64,000 bases of DNA from Dryas octopetala (GCA_963921425.1 OY992832.1:14730835-14794834); one strand, 5' to 3'; shown: positions 1 through 12,921, numbered from the stretch's first letter. The notes: a model not told the origin generated them from the letters alone. Made by a program: numbers and translations.

Positions 1-219
1 TAATTTCAATTCGACCTTATCGTTCAGTTACCGCCTAAATAATTTCTGAAAACCCTAATTATCCGTTTGTTTCCTGAGAAAAGAAAATCAACATCCTCAA
101 GCTCTTTCCTTTTTCTGATTCCAAAACTAGAAATCATCACTATACAGTAGTATTTCTTCGTCTACTTCAACTTAATAAGCATAGCTAATTGTTTTTCCTT
201 TTGGTTTTATTGTGTTCAG
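1..219 (+). other. Intron or 5' leader of the SF3b5 gene
   Basis: This stretch has no ATG in the frame needed by the exon that follows and ends in an acceptor (gttcag at 214-219). It is probably intron 1 of the SF3b5 gene. The exon holding the start codon, which family comparison suggests is Met-Gln, would lie off the left edge. Confidence 0.6.
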
Positions 220-1985
220 GCCAGTGATAGGTTCAACATCAATTCCCAGCTTGAACACCTTCAAGCTAAGTACGTTGGGACCGGACATGCCGACATGAAC
301 AGATAGTGAGTGAAATCTCTGTTCCTTTGAAAACCCTTTTTTGTTTAATTGTAATTGTTTGTATGCTATTTTGAAATTCATGGATTGTTGCCTTTGGAAT
401 GTGTGTAGTGAATGGGCCGTGAATATTCAACGTGATAGCTACGCGTCCTACGTTGGCCATTATCCCCTTCTTGCATACTTTGCCATTGCCGAGAATGAGT
501 CGATTGGAAGAGAACGCTACAACTTTATGCAGGTTCTATCTACTCTCTTGCTATTTGATGCTTTTATGAATTATGACTCCTTCATTCATAAGTTCTGGTT
601 TTGGCGCGTATAGGGATAATTGATTGTATTGGGTGTTTCTCTTTAGTTAGCTTACCGTATCTTGACATGTTTTCTTGCACTGTTGTAGGTGCTTTCAGAT
701 TTTCTTGCTTGTCCATGCTTGCTTTGGCTGTGTGTGTGTGTGTGCCATTGTCATTGCAGTGCATTTTTAAACATTTGCTTACCGAGTCCGGTCTTTGATT
801 TAAGGTTTGTCCTTCACAAATTCCATGTCGGAAGTAATTGTAATGTATTGTAAGGACCGGTTCAATATATTTGATTATGTGCTATGTGTGGGATCACGAT
901 AGGACACTTGAGGGAAGAGAAGAGTGCTAATAGTTTCTTTGGAATGAACTTTTTATCTCCTGGTTTGGTTAAACTGGCTTATAGGTCTATTTCTTTTTTG
1001 AGTTGAAACGATCTTTATCTACTGATTCTACTTAGCATGCTTTTTGATGGTGGGTGGAGCTTTTGCAACCAATCATAGGAAGGATAGCCTTCGTTGACAT
1101 AAAGTTTAGTGGCTAAAAAGTTGTGGCCACTGGTCAGTTAAGATAAGATTTATGGTTAGGATTTTAACAATCTTGCTTATTGGAAGTTCACTGGGTGCTT
1201 TTGTACATATTTCTGCGTGGCAGGGTTAATGGGTCCACCAATTATGAGGGACTTATTTACTAGTAGAATATAGTGTAGAAAGACATGCGGAGATTCACTT
1301 AGTTACTGTTTACAAGTAGTTGGGATAAGGTTTTGTTGAGTTCTCTTGAGTTTGTCCACTCTATATCTCCCTGGCTATACGTTATAGTTGTGGAATGTGA
1401 CATTGCTATCAGTGGCTTCCCTACAATATGATGTAATTTAAAGCTGTGATGTTTCCATGCTGTCATTATGCTTGTAAGTATACTTGAGTTACTAAGGAAT
1501 GCTGCCATTGCTATCAGTATATGCTTGAGTTTGTGAATGGGATCTTGTGATTCAAATATTTAGTTTTAAATTTCTGCAATCTATTTTGTGTGTGTGTGTG
1601 TGTTTTCTGGTTAACTTTTAGTTGATACCCACTCACCTAGTCCAACCGAGGACCTGTTGAGCAAGCTCTTATTTTTTCCTTTCTTTGTATGTTTATCATG
1701 CTGATGTATGCGTTTCCTTTTCCTTGTTATGTAGGGCTGATTAGTATAGAAAAAAAAAAAAAAGTTTGAGAAGAAAAGTGGGGCTATTTAGCATTGTCCA
1801 TTTCCAATACATATGGTGATCTTATAAGTTATAAAGTAGGGGTATTGGATATTGTCCTAGTTATAAATTATGAGCTTTAATAATCATCTTAATGATAAAT
1901 TATCTTCTGAATTTTTTTCTTTGACTTTATTGTGCAGAAAATGCTTTTGCCTTGTGGTCCTCCCCCAGAAAGAGAGGACGATTGA
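220..1985 (+). CDS. SF3B5: Splicing factor 3B subunit 5 (SF3b5/SF3b10), 5'-partial
   Basis: Small core subunit of the SF3b complex of the U2 snRNP, which helps recognise the branch point in the nucleus. Three exons are visible: 220-305, 409-532 and 1938-1985. They join to 85 codons plus TGA, reading ASDRFNINSQLEHLQ, then GHADMNRYEW, then YASYVGHYPLLAYF, ending KMLLPCGLPPEREDD. With the missing Met-Gln the protein would be 87 residues, the usual plant length. Intron phases agree at every junction. Intron 3 is long (about 1.4 kb). The gene converges on AUG4, with 488 bp between the two stop codons. Identity is near certain; only the start exon is unseen. Confidence 0.93.
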
Positions 1986-2473
1986 GAATGCTGTCATAGT
2001 TTCTTGTATCTATGTATCCTGTTTACTGGATTTTACCTCTCATCTGTTTTGAGGAATTATTGGATTTTGGTCAACAGTTGTACCTTAAACTTTTCAATCA
2101 CAGATATCTAATGCTTTGTTTTGGCCCTTATCATTTTGAACTATGAAACCATGTCAAGTTGTACGAGACCAATTATCTGATCCTTTATACATATTATGCC
2201 TTACCTGATTAGAAACATGAACGATCTATCATTGGTGTGGCTTTTAAATTCAAGAACAGAAATTGAGGGATCTATAGGTGAAAAAAAACAATGCAAAACG
2301 CAAAAATTGGAGGAAAGAGCTGATTGCAAATACCAATCGAATAAATCAGATTTTATTGGCAATCCAATGCAATTATTGGATTGGATTGTAAAATAGTAAA
2401 ACCTATTACAAATGGATTCGATATGATCCGAATAAAGAAAACTCAGCAAACAACACCAAAAAAACAACAGATT
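1986..2473. other. Intergenic region between convergent genes
   Basis: Shared 3' flank of SF3b5 and AUG4, A+T-rich, with a poly-A run near 2281-2288. The short open frames on both strands have no family resemblance. I see no gene, RNA or repeat here. Confidence 0.6.
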
Positions 2474-4632
2474 CTATGCATTTGGGTGATTTGGTTGGCG
2501 TTTCAAATCCATTTCAACTTGGCCGATTGTCCATTGCATATTTTCCAATTTCTGTAAGGGAATGTTGGTATTAGGGTTTAGTACAAGAACCAAGTAAAGG
2601 GCAACTGTAAACATTGCTATTACCTTTACAATATCAGTGTACTGCCTTGCAATTTTATCGAAGTGAGGATCAACACCCCGATATTCGCGAAGACGTGTAA
2701 CCTGGCAAAGAATGTAAAATGTAAATCATCACTACTACAAGCAGCCTACTAGAAGCCTGGGATGATTGTTAAATTATTTTAAATGTGTCTGTATTTGGGC
2801 ACATAAAAATGAAAAGAACTCATGATCAGGAACCACATAGGAAAGGGAAACAGATAGGAAATAGAATAACGTACCGCTCTATTATATGTACTAGAAGCTT
2901 CTTCTGTAGCATCAAGAAGATAATTCCTAGAAATAAGCTAAAATAATTAAATTAACCTTGAACTAGTAAGCTGCACACACTTTCCAAAGAGTTGTAAAAA
3001 ATATTAACCTTATTTTATGTAGGGCCGGTATCGATTGCTCAGTATAAGTTTCATATAGGAGAGCATACTCCAGTCTCCTGAAATAAAATGGGGGATGTCA
3101 TACTCATGGAATAAAATCAATTAATTTGATCATACTAGAATAAATGAGAACCATAAATAGTGGGGGTGAATGGTGAACTTGTCTGTTTGTAGATCATGAA
3201 CAACAAAACTTCATAAGCTTATGGGAAATGGCACATTAAACAACACTAATGCCACAAATAAACAATTCAAATACAGAAAACTGGACAACGAACCTCAATT
3301 TTTCACTGATGGTCTCGCACCTTTTGCACAGCCATATTTTTTGCAGTTCATCCTATAAAATTAACAGTTACAATAAAGGTTCAAGAATGCTCAACAAGAA
3401 AAACAGAATCGTATAGAAAGGATGCTTACAAAAGTGTTTAAGGAATATCCTTAAAATTTTATTGCTAAAAGCACATTAACAATAACAAATATTAGATGCT
3501 TACATATTTATGTTGACGTTGCAACTTCAAATCTCTGACCAGCTTCACAAGAACTCCCAGTATCTGCTCTGAGACCTAGTTTGTGCAAAAAGACTTTTAT
3601 GTCACATATACTCACAAACAAAATGCAGCCTGTATGAAACTGCAGGAACATAAAACACAGATTGTTTATTTGCATACATTATAGTATTCAGCAAATTTTT
3701 TATCTGCAGAATATAGATCCTTCCGCAGAGCTGCTTCCTCCATATCCATCTCCTCAATTATCAACTTTACCCTGATAAAATCATGAGAAAGTGCAACATA
3801 TTATAAATCACACTTACAGAAACAATTACAACAGTAGTTCCAGGAATTTATATATTCACCAAAAGCATTGGTTTATGGCTGCACTGCACTAAAGAGAGGT
3901 ACAGAAACATAATTGAAAACTCTTGTGTCACTCACATATTTACAGTCATTAGAAACAGTAGTGTGAAATAGTGAGGCAGTCAATGATCTTGAGAATGCAT
4001 ATAATGATTTTCTTAAAAAGAAGAAACCCTTCATGTTGAGCCATTGAGTGGTCAAACATTTTTTAAAATACTTCTTTGATTGCGACTACTCATGGCAGCT
4101 AGTAGCTCATGTAACACTGTTACATGTCAAATAAAATTGCCAGACATCCATTGAAAGAATCTTGCTCCATGTAAAAGAGAACTGTCATAAAATAAAAATT
4201 GCATTGAAAGTATTTCAAACCTTTCAGGAAGCTGAGCACTTGAATTTTCATGCCTGGATGAAGAGTCTGCAGCAACAAAGCATTGGTATTAATCATGCCT
4301 ATAACCATTATGCATATACATTGCATCATTATCAAATTTTAAAAAACATGTTTAGTACATTAAATTTCCAAGATATTAGTAAACTTGACCACCCCATGGC
4401 CCCCACCAGGAAAGAGAAAATCAAAATAACAAATTTTGCATTAGAGCTGTCAATTTGGGTATTCTCTCCCAGAATGAATATAATAGGAAATGGAAAGACT
4501 CAGATCAACAGTTTGACACACAGATGAAAGTTGATCTTTCACACAGAAATTGATTGAGTCAAGGTCCTGAGAAGTAGATCAAGAAGCCATATAATATTGC
4601 ACTGGGTATGGATTTGAGTTCATATATGGCTG

Positions 4633-4680
<48 letters not shown>

Positions 4681-5868
4681 AATGTCATCCATTACAAACG
4701 CATTGGCTAACTTATCACATTTAGCTTTCAAACGAGCCTCAATCTCACGGGAAAGACAAAACTTGTATTCGGTCATATCCTGCAGTCAGAAACATCACAG
4801 ATGTATCTGAAAAATTTCAATCTATAAGGGACAACTACACCAAGGTTAGATCTTCATATTAATGGATTATATACAGTAAAAATAACAGATTCTATAAGAA
4901 AAAAAAGTTCAGATGTGGAAGAAAAGGCAAATATAATTAATAAATAAATAAAAGAAAAGAAATAGAAAGACAAAATGTTTGTATGTCAGAACCATAATGG
5001 ACATTTTACCATCCAGAAGGGGGCTTGGTGGAGCTGTGTTTGCCATAAATGAGAAGGAGTAATTCCAAGAATGCAATTGGGAACACCAACTCCAGGTTCC
5101 ACAACATCAGTAGCACTAAGAGAAAGATTGTTGTTTGCTGCATTACTTGTGCTATATGCAGCAGTATAATTTGTGGAGTTGGAACTTGAGCTGATTGTAA
5201 AACTGGTACTCATACTATCAAGAGAACTCCTTGACATTATACTGCATTTTTCAATGTCTTCCTCATGAATTTCACCATCTTTGGAGATAAGAGGAAGCCT
5301 CAACCTTTGAGCTGCTTCCGCAACAATCATTCGATGCTCTAATGTCTCGTACAGCTGATTCAGAGATAAAAGTCCCATTTTCTCAGCAGTTTAATAATAC
5401 TTAAAATGTCTCATGTATAGAAGAGAATACTAAGGCACAGCACATTTAATGCCAAATCATGTATAGGCAAAGTTCCAACAAATTTCAAGTGGGACAAAAT
5501 GAAACCTGAGGAGAGTGCTTCCAGCCTTGCTGATACTCCTCCACCATTGCAATCGCCTCACTATAAATTGCCTACATCAAAATTCAAACACATCACACAC
5601 ACACTTACATTTAAAAACCTATCCAAATAGGAACAACGAATTGAATTAAAACAATTCCAAAACCCCATAATCAAGCAGACTTACCATGACTTCCAAGTAA
5701 CGCAGTCTTTCCCTGGACATTTCCTCCCTGGCCTGCAAAATTCAATTATTCCAAGTAACCAAAAGACATTCTAATCCAATAATCCCAAGATGTTCAGATT
5801 GTTTAATTAACACCACATTACATTCATAATTCATTGCTTTCCAAGCAACCAAACAAGGCAGAGAAATG

Positions 5869-5920
<52 letters not shown>

Positions 5921-6052
5921 GAAATAGAGGTCGTAGTAAGCGGACTGAGAGACGAGGGAACCATCGGGCGCGAAGCAGTGGCGCTCCAGCTGATCAATGA
6001 CTTGAGTCACATCCGCCGACAGGTTTTGTCCTTGTTGCAGCCTCTTCAGCAT
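2474..6052 (-). CDS. AUG4: HAUS augmin-like complex subunit 4 (AUG4)
   Basis: Subunit of the eight-part augmin complex, which recruits gamma-tubulin to existing microtubules for branching nucleation in the spindle, phragmoplast and cortical array. Thirteen exons on the minus strand: 6052-5921, 5732-5685, 5571-5506, 5354-5010, 4779-4680, 4266-4221, 3771-3678, 3575-3504, 3352-3294, 3077-3009, 2926-2875, 2701-2624 and 2551-2474. They give 412 residues, close to the plant AUG4 length. Landmarks are VIDQLERHCFAPDGSLVS near the N-terminus, ETLEHRMIVAEAAQRLRLPL, YSADKKFAEYYN, and REYRGVDPHFDKIARQY near the C-terminus. Much of the protein is helical and rich in charged residues, as expected for coiled coil. 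Introns 1 and 5 begin with long CT repeats starting right at the splice donors. Confidence 0.93.
4636..4678. repeat. (GA)n microsatellite in AUG4 intron 5
   Basis: About 43 bp of uninterrupted AG/GA, reading as CT on the gene's strand. It directly follows the exon 5 donor, so the intron opens GTCTCTCT rather than with the usual GTAAG or GTGAG. Confidence 0.95.
5871..5917. repeat. (GA)n microsatellite in AUG4 intron 1
   Basis: About 47 bp of uninterrupted GA, CT on the sense strand of AUG4. It starts three bases inside intron 1, whose donor reads GTACTCTC. Confidence 0.95.
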
Positions 6053-6310
6053 CTTCTTCTCAATCCAAAACGCTGTCGTTTTCCTTCTTCCTTCCCAACG
6101 ATAACGGTGTACTGATCACAGGCATTCAAACCAACTACCACCAAAACTGAAGGTGAATTTAGCTGGATTTTACGAAAATACCCTCGTCTTCCGCCATAGA
6201 TGGAAAACGGTGTCGTTTATATGAAAAGGAAAAAATTCTTTAATATGAATATTGCAGCTGTTTCTTCTTGAATTGGTAGCTGGGAGCATTTGTCGGCGAC
6301 TTCGATTTTG
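6053..6310. promoter_or_regulatory. Shared divergent promoter, AUG4 / RNI-like gene
   Basis: The start codons of AUG4 (minus, 6052) and the RNI-like protein (plus, 6311) are separated by only 258 bp, so both core promoters and both 5' leaders must fit here. No clear TATA box is visible for either gene, which suits broadly expressed genes. Calling it a bidirectional promoter is inference from the spacing. Confidence 0.6.
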
Positions 6311-9156
6311 ATGGAAAAAGGAAAAGCCATCGCCTGCGTAGCAAATTCTCTGCGCAAGTTGGATTTGAATCCCAAATCCAACCCTAATCCCCAACTTCTT
6401 CAAAGTCAATCTTCCAGTACGCGCCAAAATTGCATATTTACATCCACACACACACATATATATATATATATATTATTTGTATGCTCAAATTTCTTTATTC
6501 ATGGCAGGAACACAGCTTGAAAGGACAAAGTCTCCTCCCAGCTTACTCTGTCTGTGTCTCGGAGTCGTTGGGAGCCATTTGGAGGACATCGTCGCCGACT
6601 TGGCTGAGATTGCGCTCAACTTTCCGCCCGATATTAAGGTTTAGCACAACCCTCATTGACTCATAGTCTCTAGACTCTAGAGTTTCAAAATTTGGAGGAA
6701 CTGTTTTGGGATGCTTCATTGTTAATGGGTTTTTGTTTGTGTGTTAAACAATTTGTAGTTGTTATTAAGAGTTTTCATTTCATTGTAGATTGTGCTGGTG
6801 GCAATTGCCAGAAGAAGAAGGTTACTAAACGATGATGTTGTTGTCTCTCTAGCTGATCATTCGTGGAAAGTTCTTGACCTCTCTGGGTCAGATGTTTCGG
6901 ATTTCGGGTTAGCCAAAGTGGCCGAGATATGTGGGTCTCTTCGAGCCGTTGATATTAGGTATGAGGAGTTCAGTTTTGTATCGTACATCAACTTAACTGA
7001 GGATTAAGTAAGCTATTTGTGTGATACCAACAAACTAATAAGATGAAGAGGATGCAATGTTTTACGAAAATCAGATCATTGTTAGTCTTATCTTTTCTGA
7101 TATCCAATCTGTGAAATATGCATGCTTTGTTCTTTGTATTGCATGCATGTTTATCATAATCTTGAGCCATCAAATGTGTGTAGATTTGTAAGCAAACTCA
7201 TAGGTTTTATATGTGAGGGGAAAAGTTATGTTGGCTATTAATTAGTATTTGTTTCAATCTTTTAAGTAGTGATTGGCCAATATTTAAGTTAGTAAAATGT
7301 TTTTGGTTTTGGAAGTCTTTAGTTATGCTGAGACATTTCTTCTGCAGCCGGTGTGATAAAATTACTGCTGCTGGAGTTTCAGAACTTGTGCAGCACTGTC
7401 TTTCATTGGAGACGTTGAGATGCGGGTAAACACCTTTCGATAACATAATGGATGTTTAAACTTTCATTACCATTTTTTCTATACACATTAATTTTTCTCA
7501 TGGTCAGTCAGAACAGAGCTTCTTGAATAAGTGTAAAGATTCCATAACCATAATAAAATCAGAAAACAGTGATTTTAGTTTTGATGTGCATGCGACATGT
7601 CTGATTGATACATCAACACTTCAGTGAATTTGGAATTAGTTTCTTTCCTTTTATTTTTTGATGACACACTCACACAGTTTTTTAACTAAAAAGTAGGCAA
7701 ACAAAGAGCAATATGTTTGTACCTTGCCAGTGTAGAATGAATTAATAGCAATTGGATCATATTTCTAGTTTAGTAAACCATCATATCAAACTGTCTCCAT
7801 CAAAGAAAATTTTTCTAGACTCAGTTACTTAACCCAGAACATTCTTCATATGTCTTTATATTTTGGTTCCATCCCATGCTATTGAATCGGCCCAGAATAT
7901 TTTGTTTTGACTAGGAGTACAAACTTCAAAACAGGCTATGAACCAAAGTTAATGTTGCAGAGGGAGCCCAAGGAGTGACCACACTGCACGCAGGTGCTTG
8001 GATATATTTAAACCGAAGTTGAATGATGTAGAGGGAGATTCCTGGGAAGAACTGAATACAGCAGAAATTGCTCATGGTGCAGAGTCATTGCGGTGGCTTG
8101 TGTGGGTATGTAATTAGTATGTCGTATATATGATACTTTTTCTTCATCAATGTTGGAAGTTCTTTGGTCTGATCTTTTCTGTCTACTATGGTATCAGGAA
8201 GTTTTGTCATCTCTTTAGTTTCACAGTAGAATACGTGAATGTCTTGACTGGATTTCTACTGTCAAACACATTTTGCATTAGAAAATGAGAACTTGTAGTA
8301 AGACAAATTGTGATGTCATGCTTGTTACGACCAATAAGTTATTGGACATGATCTTGGTTCAGTGTGTGAACTTATCCAAAAAGTGGGAAATTATTAAAGA
8401 AAAAAGGGATCCGGTGTCTGAATGCTAGATAACAGAAAGTTCATATACATGGTAACATGTCAGCACTCACTAGTAAGTATAGGGATGTTAAACGAATGTT
8501 TTAACAGACCTTTTTTTGGTATGTAGAACTAGAAGTGTCCTTCTGTTTTAGGTATGTGTCATGCATGAGTCATCTTAGATATAGAAGTGTCCTTGTAGTT
8601 GGCTTATGACTATTCAGTTGGTTTATTTTGGATTGTTCAAACTTGCTTCCTTTATAGAGAAACAAGTAGGAGAATCATCCTCTACTTCTTTGTATGTTAC
8701 TGCCTGTTGATATTTTTTCACAAGTCCTCTCCGTTTTCGCAGCCAAAGATTGATAAAGATTCATTGGAGGGATTTTCCACTGAATGCCCGCGCATTATAG
8801 TAAATCCAAAGCCACCACCCTTCGGATTCAGGGGAGGCCAAGTTCCCATGGAAGCATTTCCAAATATCCAATTGGATGATTCCATTGTCAAGGATATTGA
8901 TCCCAAAACTTGGGCAGTGTGTGGTTTTGCACCAAAGGCAATGCCTCCATCTCTTTCAAGCCCCACGGAATTGTCCATAGCTGAAAAGTTTAGACTTGCA
9001 TTTGAGGAAAGGGATACTCGGTTAGCTCCAAAGCGAGCAAAAAATGCAAGGCAACATCAACGGCGTGCTGAGAGGGAGTGGGTGATGATGGATACAAGAG
9101 CAAAGGCACTAGCTCTAGCCTCGCGAGCAACCAAATCTCTACACAGTTGGAACTAG
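6311..9156 (+). CDS. RNI-like (leucine-rich repeat) superfamily protein
   Basis: Six exons: 6311-6416, 6508-6638, 6789-6958, 7348-7425, 7961-8105 and 8743-9156, joining in phase to 347 residues. The middle holds short leucine-rich repeats of the cysteine-containing RNI type: WKVLDLSGSDVSDFGLAKV, then LRAVDISRCDKITAAGVSEL, then CLSLETLRCGGS. The C-terminal quarter is basic (RAKNARQHQRRAEREW). I recognise it as a conserved plant RNI-like protein without an assigned role; no F-box is visible. I start at ATG 6311 because no in-frame ATG lies upstream. The stop codon (9154-9156) touches the first base of a hAT-like transposon, so the 3' UTR must be transposon sequence. Confidence 0.85.
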
Positions 9157-10342
9157 CAGGGGCAGATCATAGAAGGGACTAGGAAGGAGGGGCCATGCCC
9201 TGCAAACTTTTGAAGAAAAAAGGAAAAAGAAAATAACAATTTACGATATGTACAATGTCTTGAGCACATGTCCCTTGTAAAAACATTTTGTATTCTATTC
9301 TATTTTTCTCATGAATATTGCAGAGGTTCAAATTAAATCAAATACCATAATTTAGACCTCACAGTATCATTTAGATACATGATCCAAATTGGAATTCTCA
9401 TTAAATTTAATCAAATACCATAATTTAAATCTCACAACATCATTTAGATACTTGATTTTTATAATTATAGGTAATATGAGTTTATTTTTCTTTTGTATTT
9501 AATTGAGATTGGTTTCTTTTGTTTTTTTCTTAAGAGTGGGTTTATTTGAGTTCAATTGTTTAGCAAAGGAAAACAAATGTACAAGTTAAAGAAATACATA
9601 GTGTACCTGTTTAGACCCCTAAATCTACAGTCAACCTCCTTGAAAATATAATAACGAAGTTTTTTGTTTTCCCCTCATTCATCTTCTTTATTACAAAAAA
9701 AGTACCAAAAAACAAAATTTAAAACCTTTTTTTCGTTAATAAAAAACAAATCGACACCATGGCCGGATTTGACTATGGTAACCAGATCTGGCGGTTCGGT
9801 TAGAGTGCTAGCCAATTAAGTTAATAAAACACCATCTCAATGACATCAACAACACTTCTCCAAAATTAGTGGAGGCGTGGTGGCTTCTCATGGAGATGCA
9901 AACCAGATAAATTCAATTTTAAGCTTTATTATTAACACCTCATTCCACCTAAAACTGGCGATAGAAAGACAAAGAGTTGTTTGGTTGCAGTTTTTTGCAA
10001 TGGTAAATATGGGAAAAATAAGTAACATAAAAAAAATAGTTGGTTCAAGAATCAAGATGCAAAATAATTGGGTTCAAATAAACCCACTCTTAAGGGGGAA
10101 AAAGAAGAAGCAATTTTAATCAATTAAATACAAAAGAAAATTAAACTCATATTACCATTAACATAAAGATCATTTGGAGGTTTGATTTAATTTAATCAGA
10201 ATGCCAATTTAGAGAATCTCTGAACTGTTCATGAGAAGAATAGAAGAGAAGACAAAATGTTTTCACAAGTGACACATATGCTCAACATATTGGTATTCTA
10301 TAATGTAAATGTCCTCTTAGTCCCTTCTATGTTCTGCCCCTG
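9157..10342. mobile_element. Non-autonomous hAT-like element between two stop codons
   Basis: Starts CAGGGGCAGATCATAG at 9157 and ends with the inverted form (TATGTTCTGCCCCTG) at 10342. The inverted similarity runs hundreds of bases inward: sequence near 9270-9560 (ATGAATATTG, GGTAATATGAGTTTA, AAGAGTGGGTTTATTTGA) reappears inverted at about 10050-10280. No transposase frame is present. The CAGGGGC-type termini are typical of the hAT superfamily. I cannot see an 8-bp target duplication: the flanks are GGAACTAG and AGCCTAGG, sharing only CTAG. The left end touches the stop codon of the RNI-like gene and the right end is 3 bp from the stop codon of SYP61. Confidence 0.8.
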
Positions 10343-10345
10343 AGC

Positions 10346-12672
10346 CTAGGTGAGGAAGACCAAAACAAAAAGGATGATGAACAGGACCACCAAAAATAGT
10401 ATCATCATAATCTGGCCTTTTACACCAGCCTTCTTCATGACTGTTGCCACTTTTTTCTGCAAGAGTTAAGAAGGAACTTTTCATCTCTTCTGGGATCAGT
10501 AACATATGCATTTCAGTTAATCACCAAGCTGACAGAAAGTTAAAGCTAACTTCCTGAATTTCAGGAACTTATTGGTAGGATGGTCCATACTTTGCTAAAA
10601 ATTGGAAAATAAATAAATCTTTGAACCTGCAAACAGAGACTCACCTGAACAAAATCAAGACGATTTGATGTACTGTCCATTTCCATACCCAACTCATCTA
10701 TAATCCTCTCCTGAAGCACCAAAAGATTTACATTTTAGTACAACAAAGTAGCAAGAATGACCCAGAAGTGTATGGCAGAAACAACTAATTCACAACTAAT
10801 AAATAAGGGTTCAAGATACATGCATCAAATTGGTTGTGTTTGAGCTCTGCCCTTGCTCTCTTTCTTTGATTAATATATACTTATAAAAAATAAAAAGTTA
10901 AAAAGCTTAGAGAAAACACATGAACTGTCCAGTTTCCCATCGTCAATATCTGCAGTTTAATTTCAGTAGACACTATCAGGAATAGCAACTTACAAAAGTC
11001 TTACCTGTGCGAGGAGCTCTTCATGTATAGTAAGCCCAACACCTCCAATTCTCTCCACACTTGCACTGAGTTCGTCCAATTCCTCATCCTGTTGCCTACA
11101 AGCACCAATTGACAGGCAAATAAAATAAAAAGAAATTTAGTAACAGATACAACTGGCCAAGGGATTCAGAAAAAGGGTCTTCTATCAAATTACAAGCTCA
11201 GATGGTCAAATAGCAAAATCTTTTATGTTTTTAGAAACTGGGCTAGTGTTTCCCTAACTTCCCATGATAAAATTCAATAATTTCACTCTATGTAGTTGTC
11301 TATCTAGGGCAATCGATCTAAATCTTTCCCCATAGCCCTGGGGCTGTGTCCGCTCAAGGACGTACTTCATTTAGGTAAATATCTCATGGGTTATAACACA
11401 GACAACCCTTTCCAGCTTATATAAAATACAGACAAACACAGTCAGGGAATGAATTCCCAAAGAAAAGAATGATAACTTGTAACTCATGAATATCTTTTTT
11501 CTCAAACATGTGTCAATAAGATGTGAGTGTGTGTGGAAGGTTGAAAAAAGTAAAAACCTACTTTATGAGAAGCATCTGCCTATCGGATTCTGATGTTATG
11601 AGATCGTCGTTATTTGCAGCATACTGGTTGGATCTATCTGTCTCATGAGAATTTGCCAGTCTCATTAGTTCTCGGCGCATCCCATTCACACTTCCAGTAG
11701 ACTCCTTTCCAGCTTCCACTGCTTTTTTTACAGCACCCACCTGACAATTGGACTAATTTAGGAGATGCACACACATACTCATACAAAGCCAAAAGACAGC
11801 CACATAATATGCTGTACAAATATATAATAGAATGGAAACCACACAAAGGCTCAATATGTAATAAAATATCTAAAACCACAAGAAATTAAAACTATATTTC
11901 AGGCTACAAAGGCACACACAGAGCAAAGCCAAAAGGCTCATATGCAATGAATTGCCAATTATATATAGCATAATTGCAATTATGTAAGAGATGTAGGTAG
12001 GAAATCAATGTAAATCATCAAGACAATGTTTGTTATGACAACTCCATATGAAAAAGATCACTATATAGGCTCATCACTGTCACTAAAACGTCCTAAACAA
12101 ACAGAGATTAACAGACGATACATTTATACCTGGGCACGAGCAGTGCTCGTCCATCTCCTTCGTTTTTCAAGTTCCACTTCATCGATGCCATACCAAGTAG
12201 GATCTCTAGCTGCTACAGAAATTGCTTTGTCCAATTCATCCACCTTCCTATCAAGAAAGCATACTTTCAGTAGTTGCAAACAGATGTTGAATTTTGATTA
12301 TTAACATAGGTTAAGGTTCATGACAGATTCTTACAATATATTCTTTATTTAAAAAAAAAAAACACAGGCAAAACCAAATCAAAATGAATAAAATGTGGTA
12401 ATATCGGTGCACCTGCCACTCAATGCTTCCACAACTAGCAAGCAGCTCCTTTGTGAGGCGCACTTGCTCCCCAGCATCAGAAGAAAAACGCTCCCATTGG
12501 TGAAAAGAAGACTGCAACTTATCAATCTAGCCAGAAGGAAATATAACAGTCAGAATTAATCCCAAAGATAATGTCATCAAAACAAATTCAGCACCAATAG
12601 TCAATGCCAACTTCATCTGTCAATAAAGTGAAGGATGTAGATGACAGTGTGTTAGGGTGTGTGGGAGAGAGG

Positions 12673-12720
<48 letters not shown>

Positions 12721-12921
12721 AAAGCCAAAAAATGATGGTAAATAACTTGAAAAAATGTATAAATCTACACAAGGGTCATATTGAACTGATAATATGTATA
12801 TAATAAAATATATAAACCGAGCTTCATTCCAAAAGGTGCCAAATGACTACGTAATTTGACAACTTACAGATTCTTGAATCTCCTCCTTCACAACATAGAA
12901 TGGATCTTGAGCTGAGGGCAT
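10346..12921 (-). CDS. SYP61: Syntaxin SYP61 (Qc-SNARE)
   Basis: Qc-SNARE of the trans-Golgi network/early endosome, acting in membrane fusion during trafficking to the plasma membrane and vacuole. Seven exons: 12921-12868, 12526-12413, 12243-12130, 11740-11562, 11095-11005, 10710-10645 and 10456-10346, giving 242 residues. The N-terminal syntaxin-6-like domain includes DPFYVVKEEIQESIDKLQ and DPTWYGIDEVELEKRRRW. The SNARE motif begins at about residue 155 (QQDEELDELSASVERIGG) with the central-layer glutamine in EELLAQERIIDELG. A C-terminal membrane anchor spans about 221-242, rich in Leu, Ile, Val and Phe. It has the usual Arabidopsis SYP61 length. A splice donor near 13580 suggests a 5' UTR intron. 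The 3' UTR must run into the hAT-like element. Confidence 0.93.
12675..12717. repeat. (GA)n microsatellite in SYP61 intron 1
   Basis: About 43 bp of GA repeat inside the first coding intron of SYP61. Confidence 0.95.

Noticed and set aside
5834..6115. 93-codon plus-strand frame containing an Arg-Glu run
   Set aside because: It is made of the GA microsatellite and the antisense of AUG4 exon 1.
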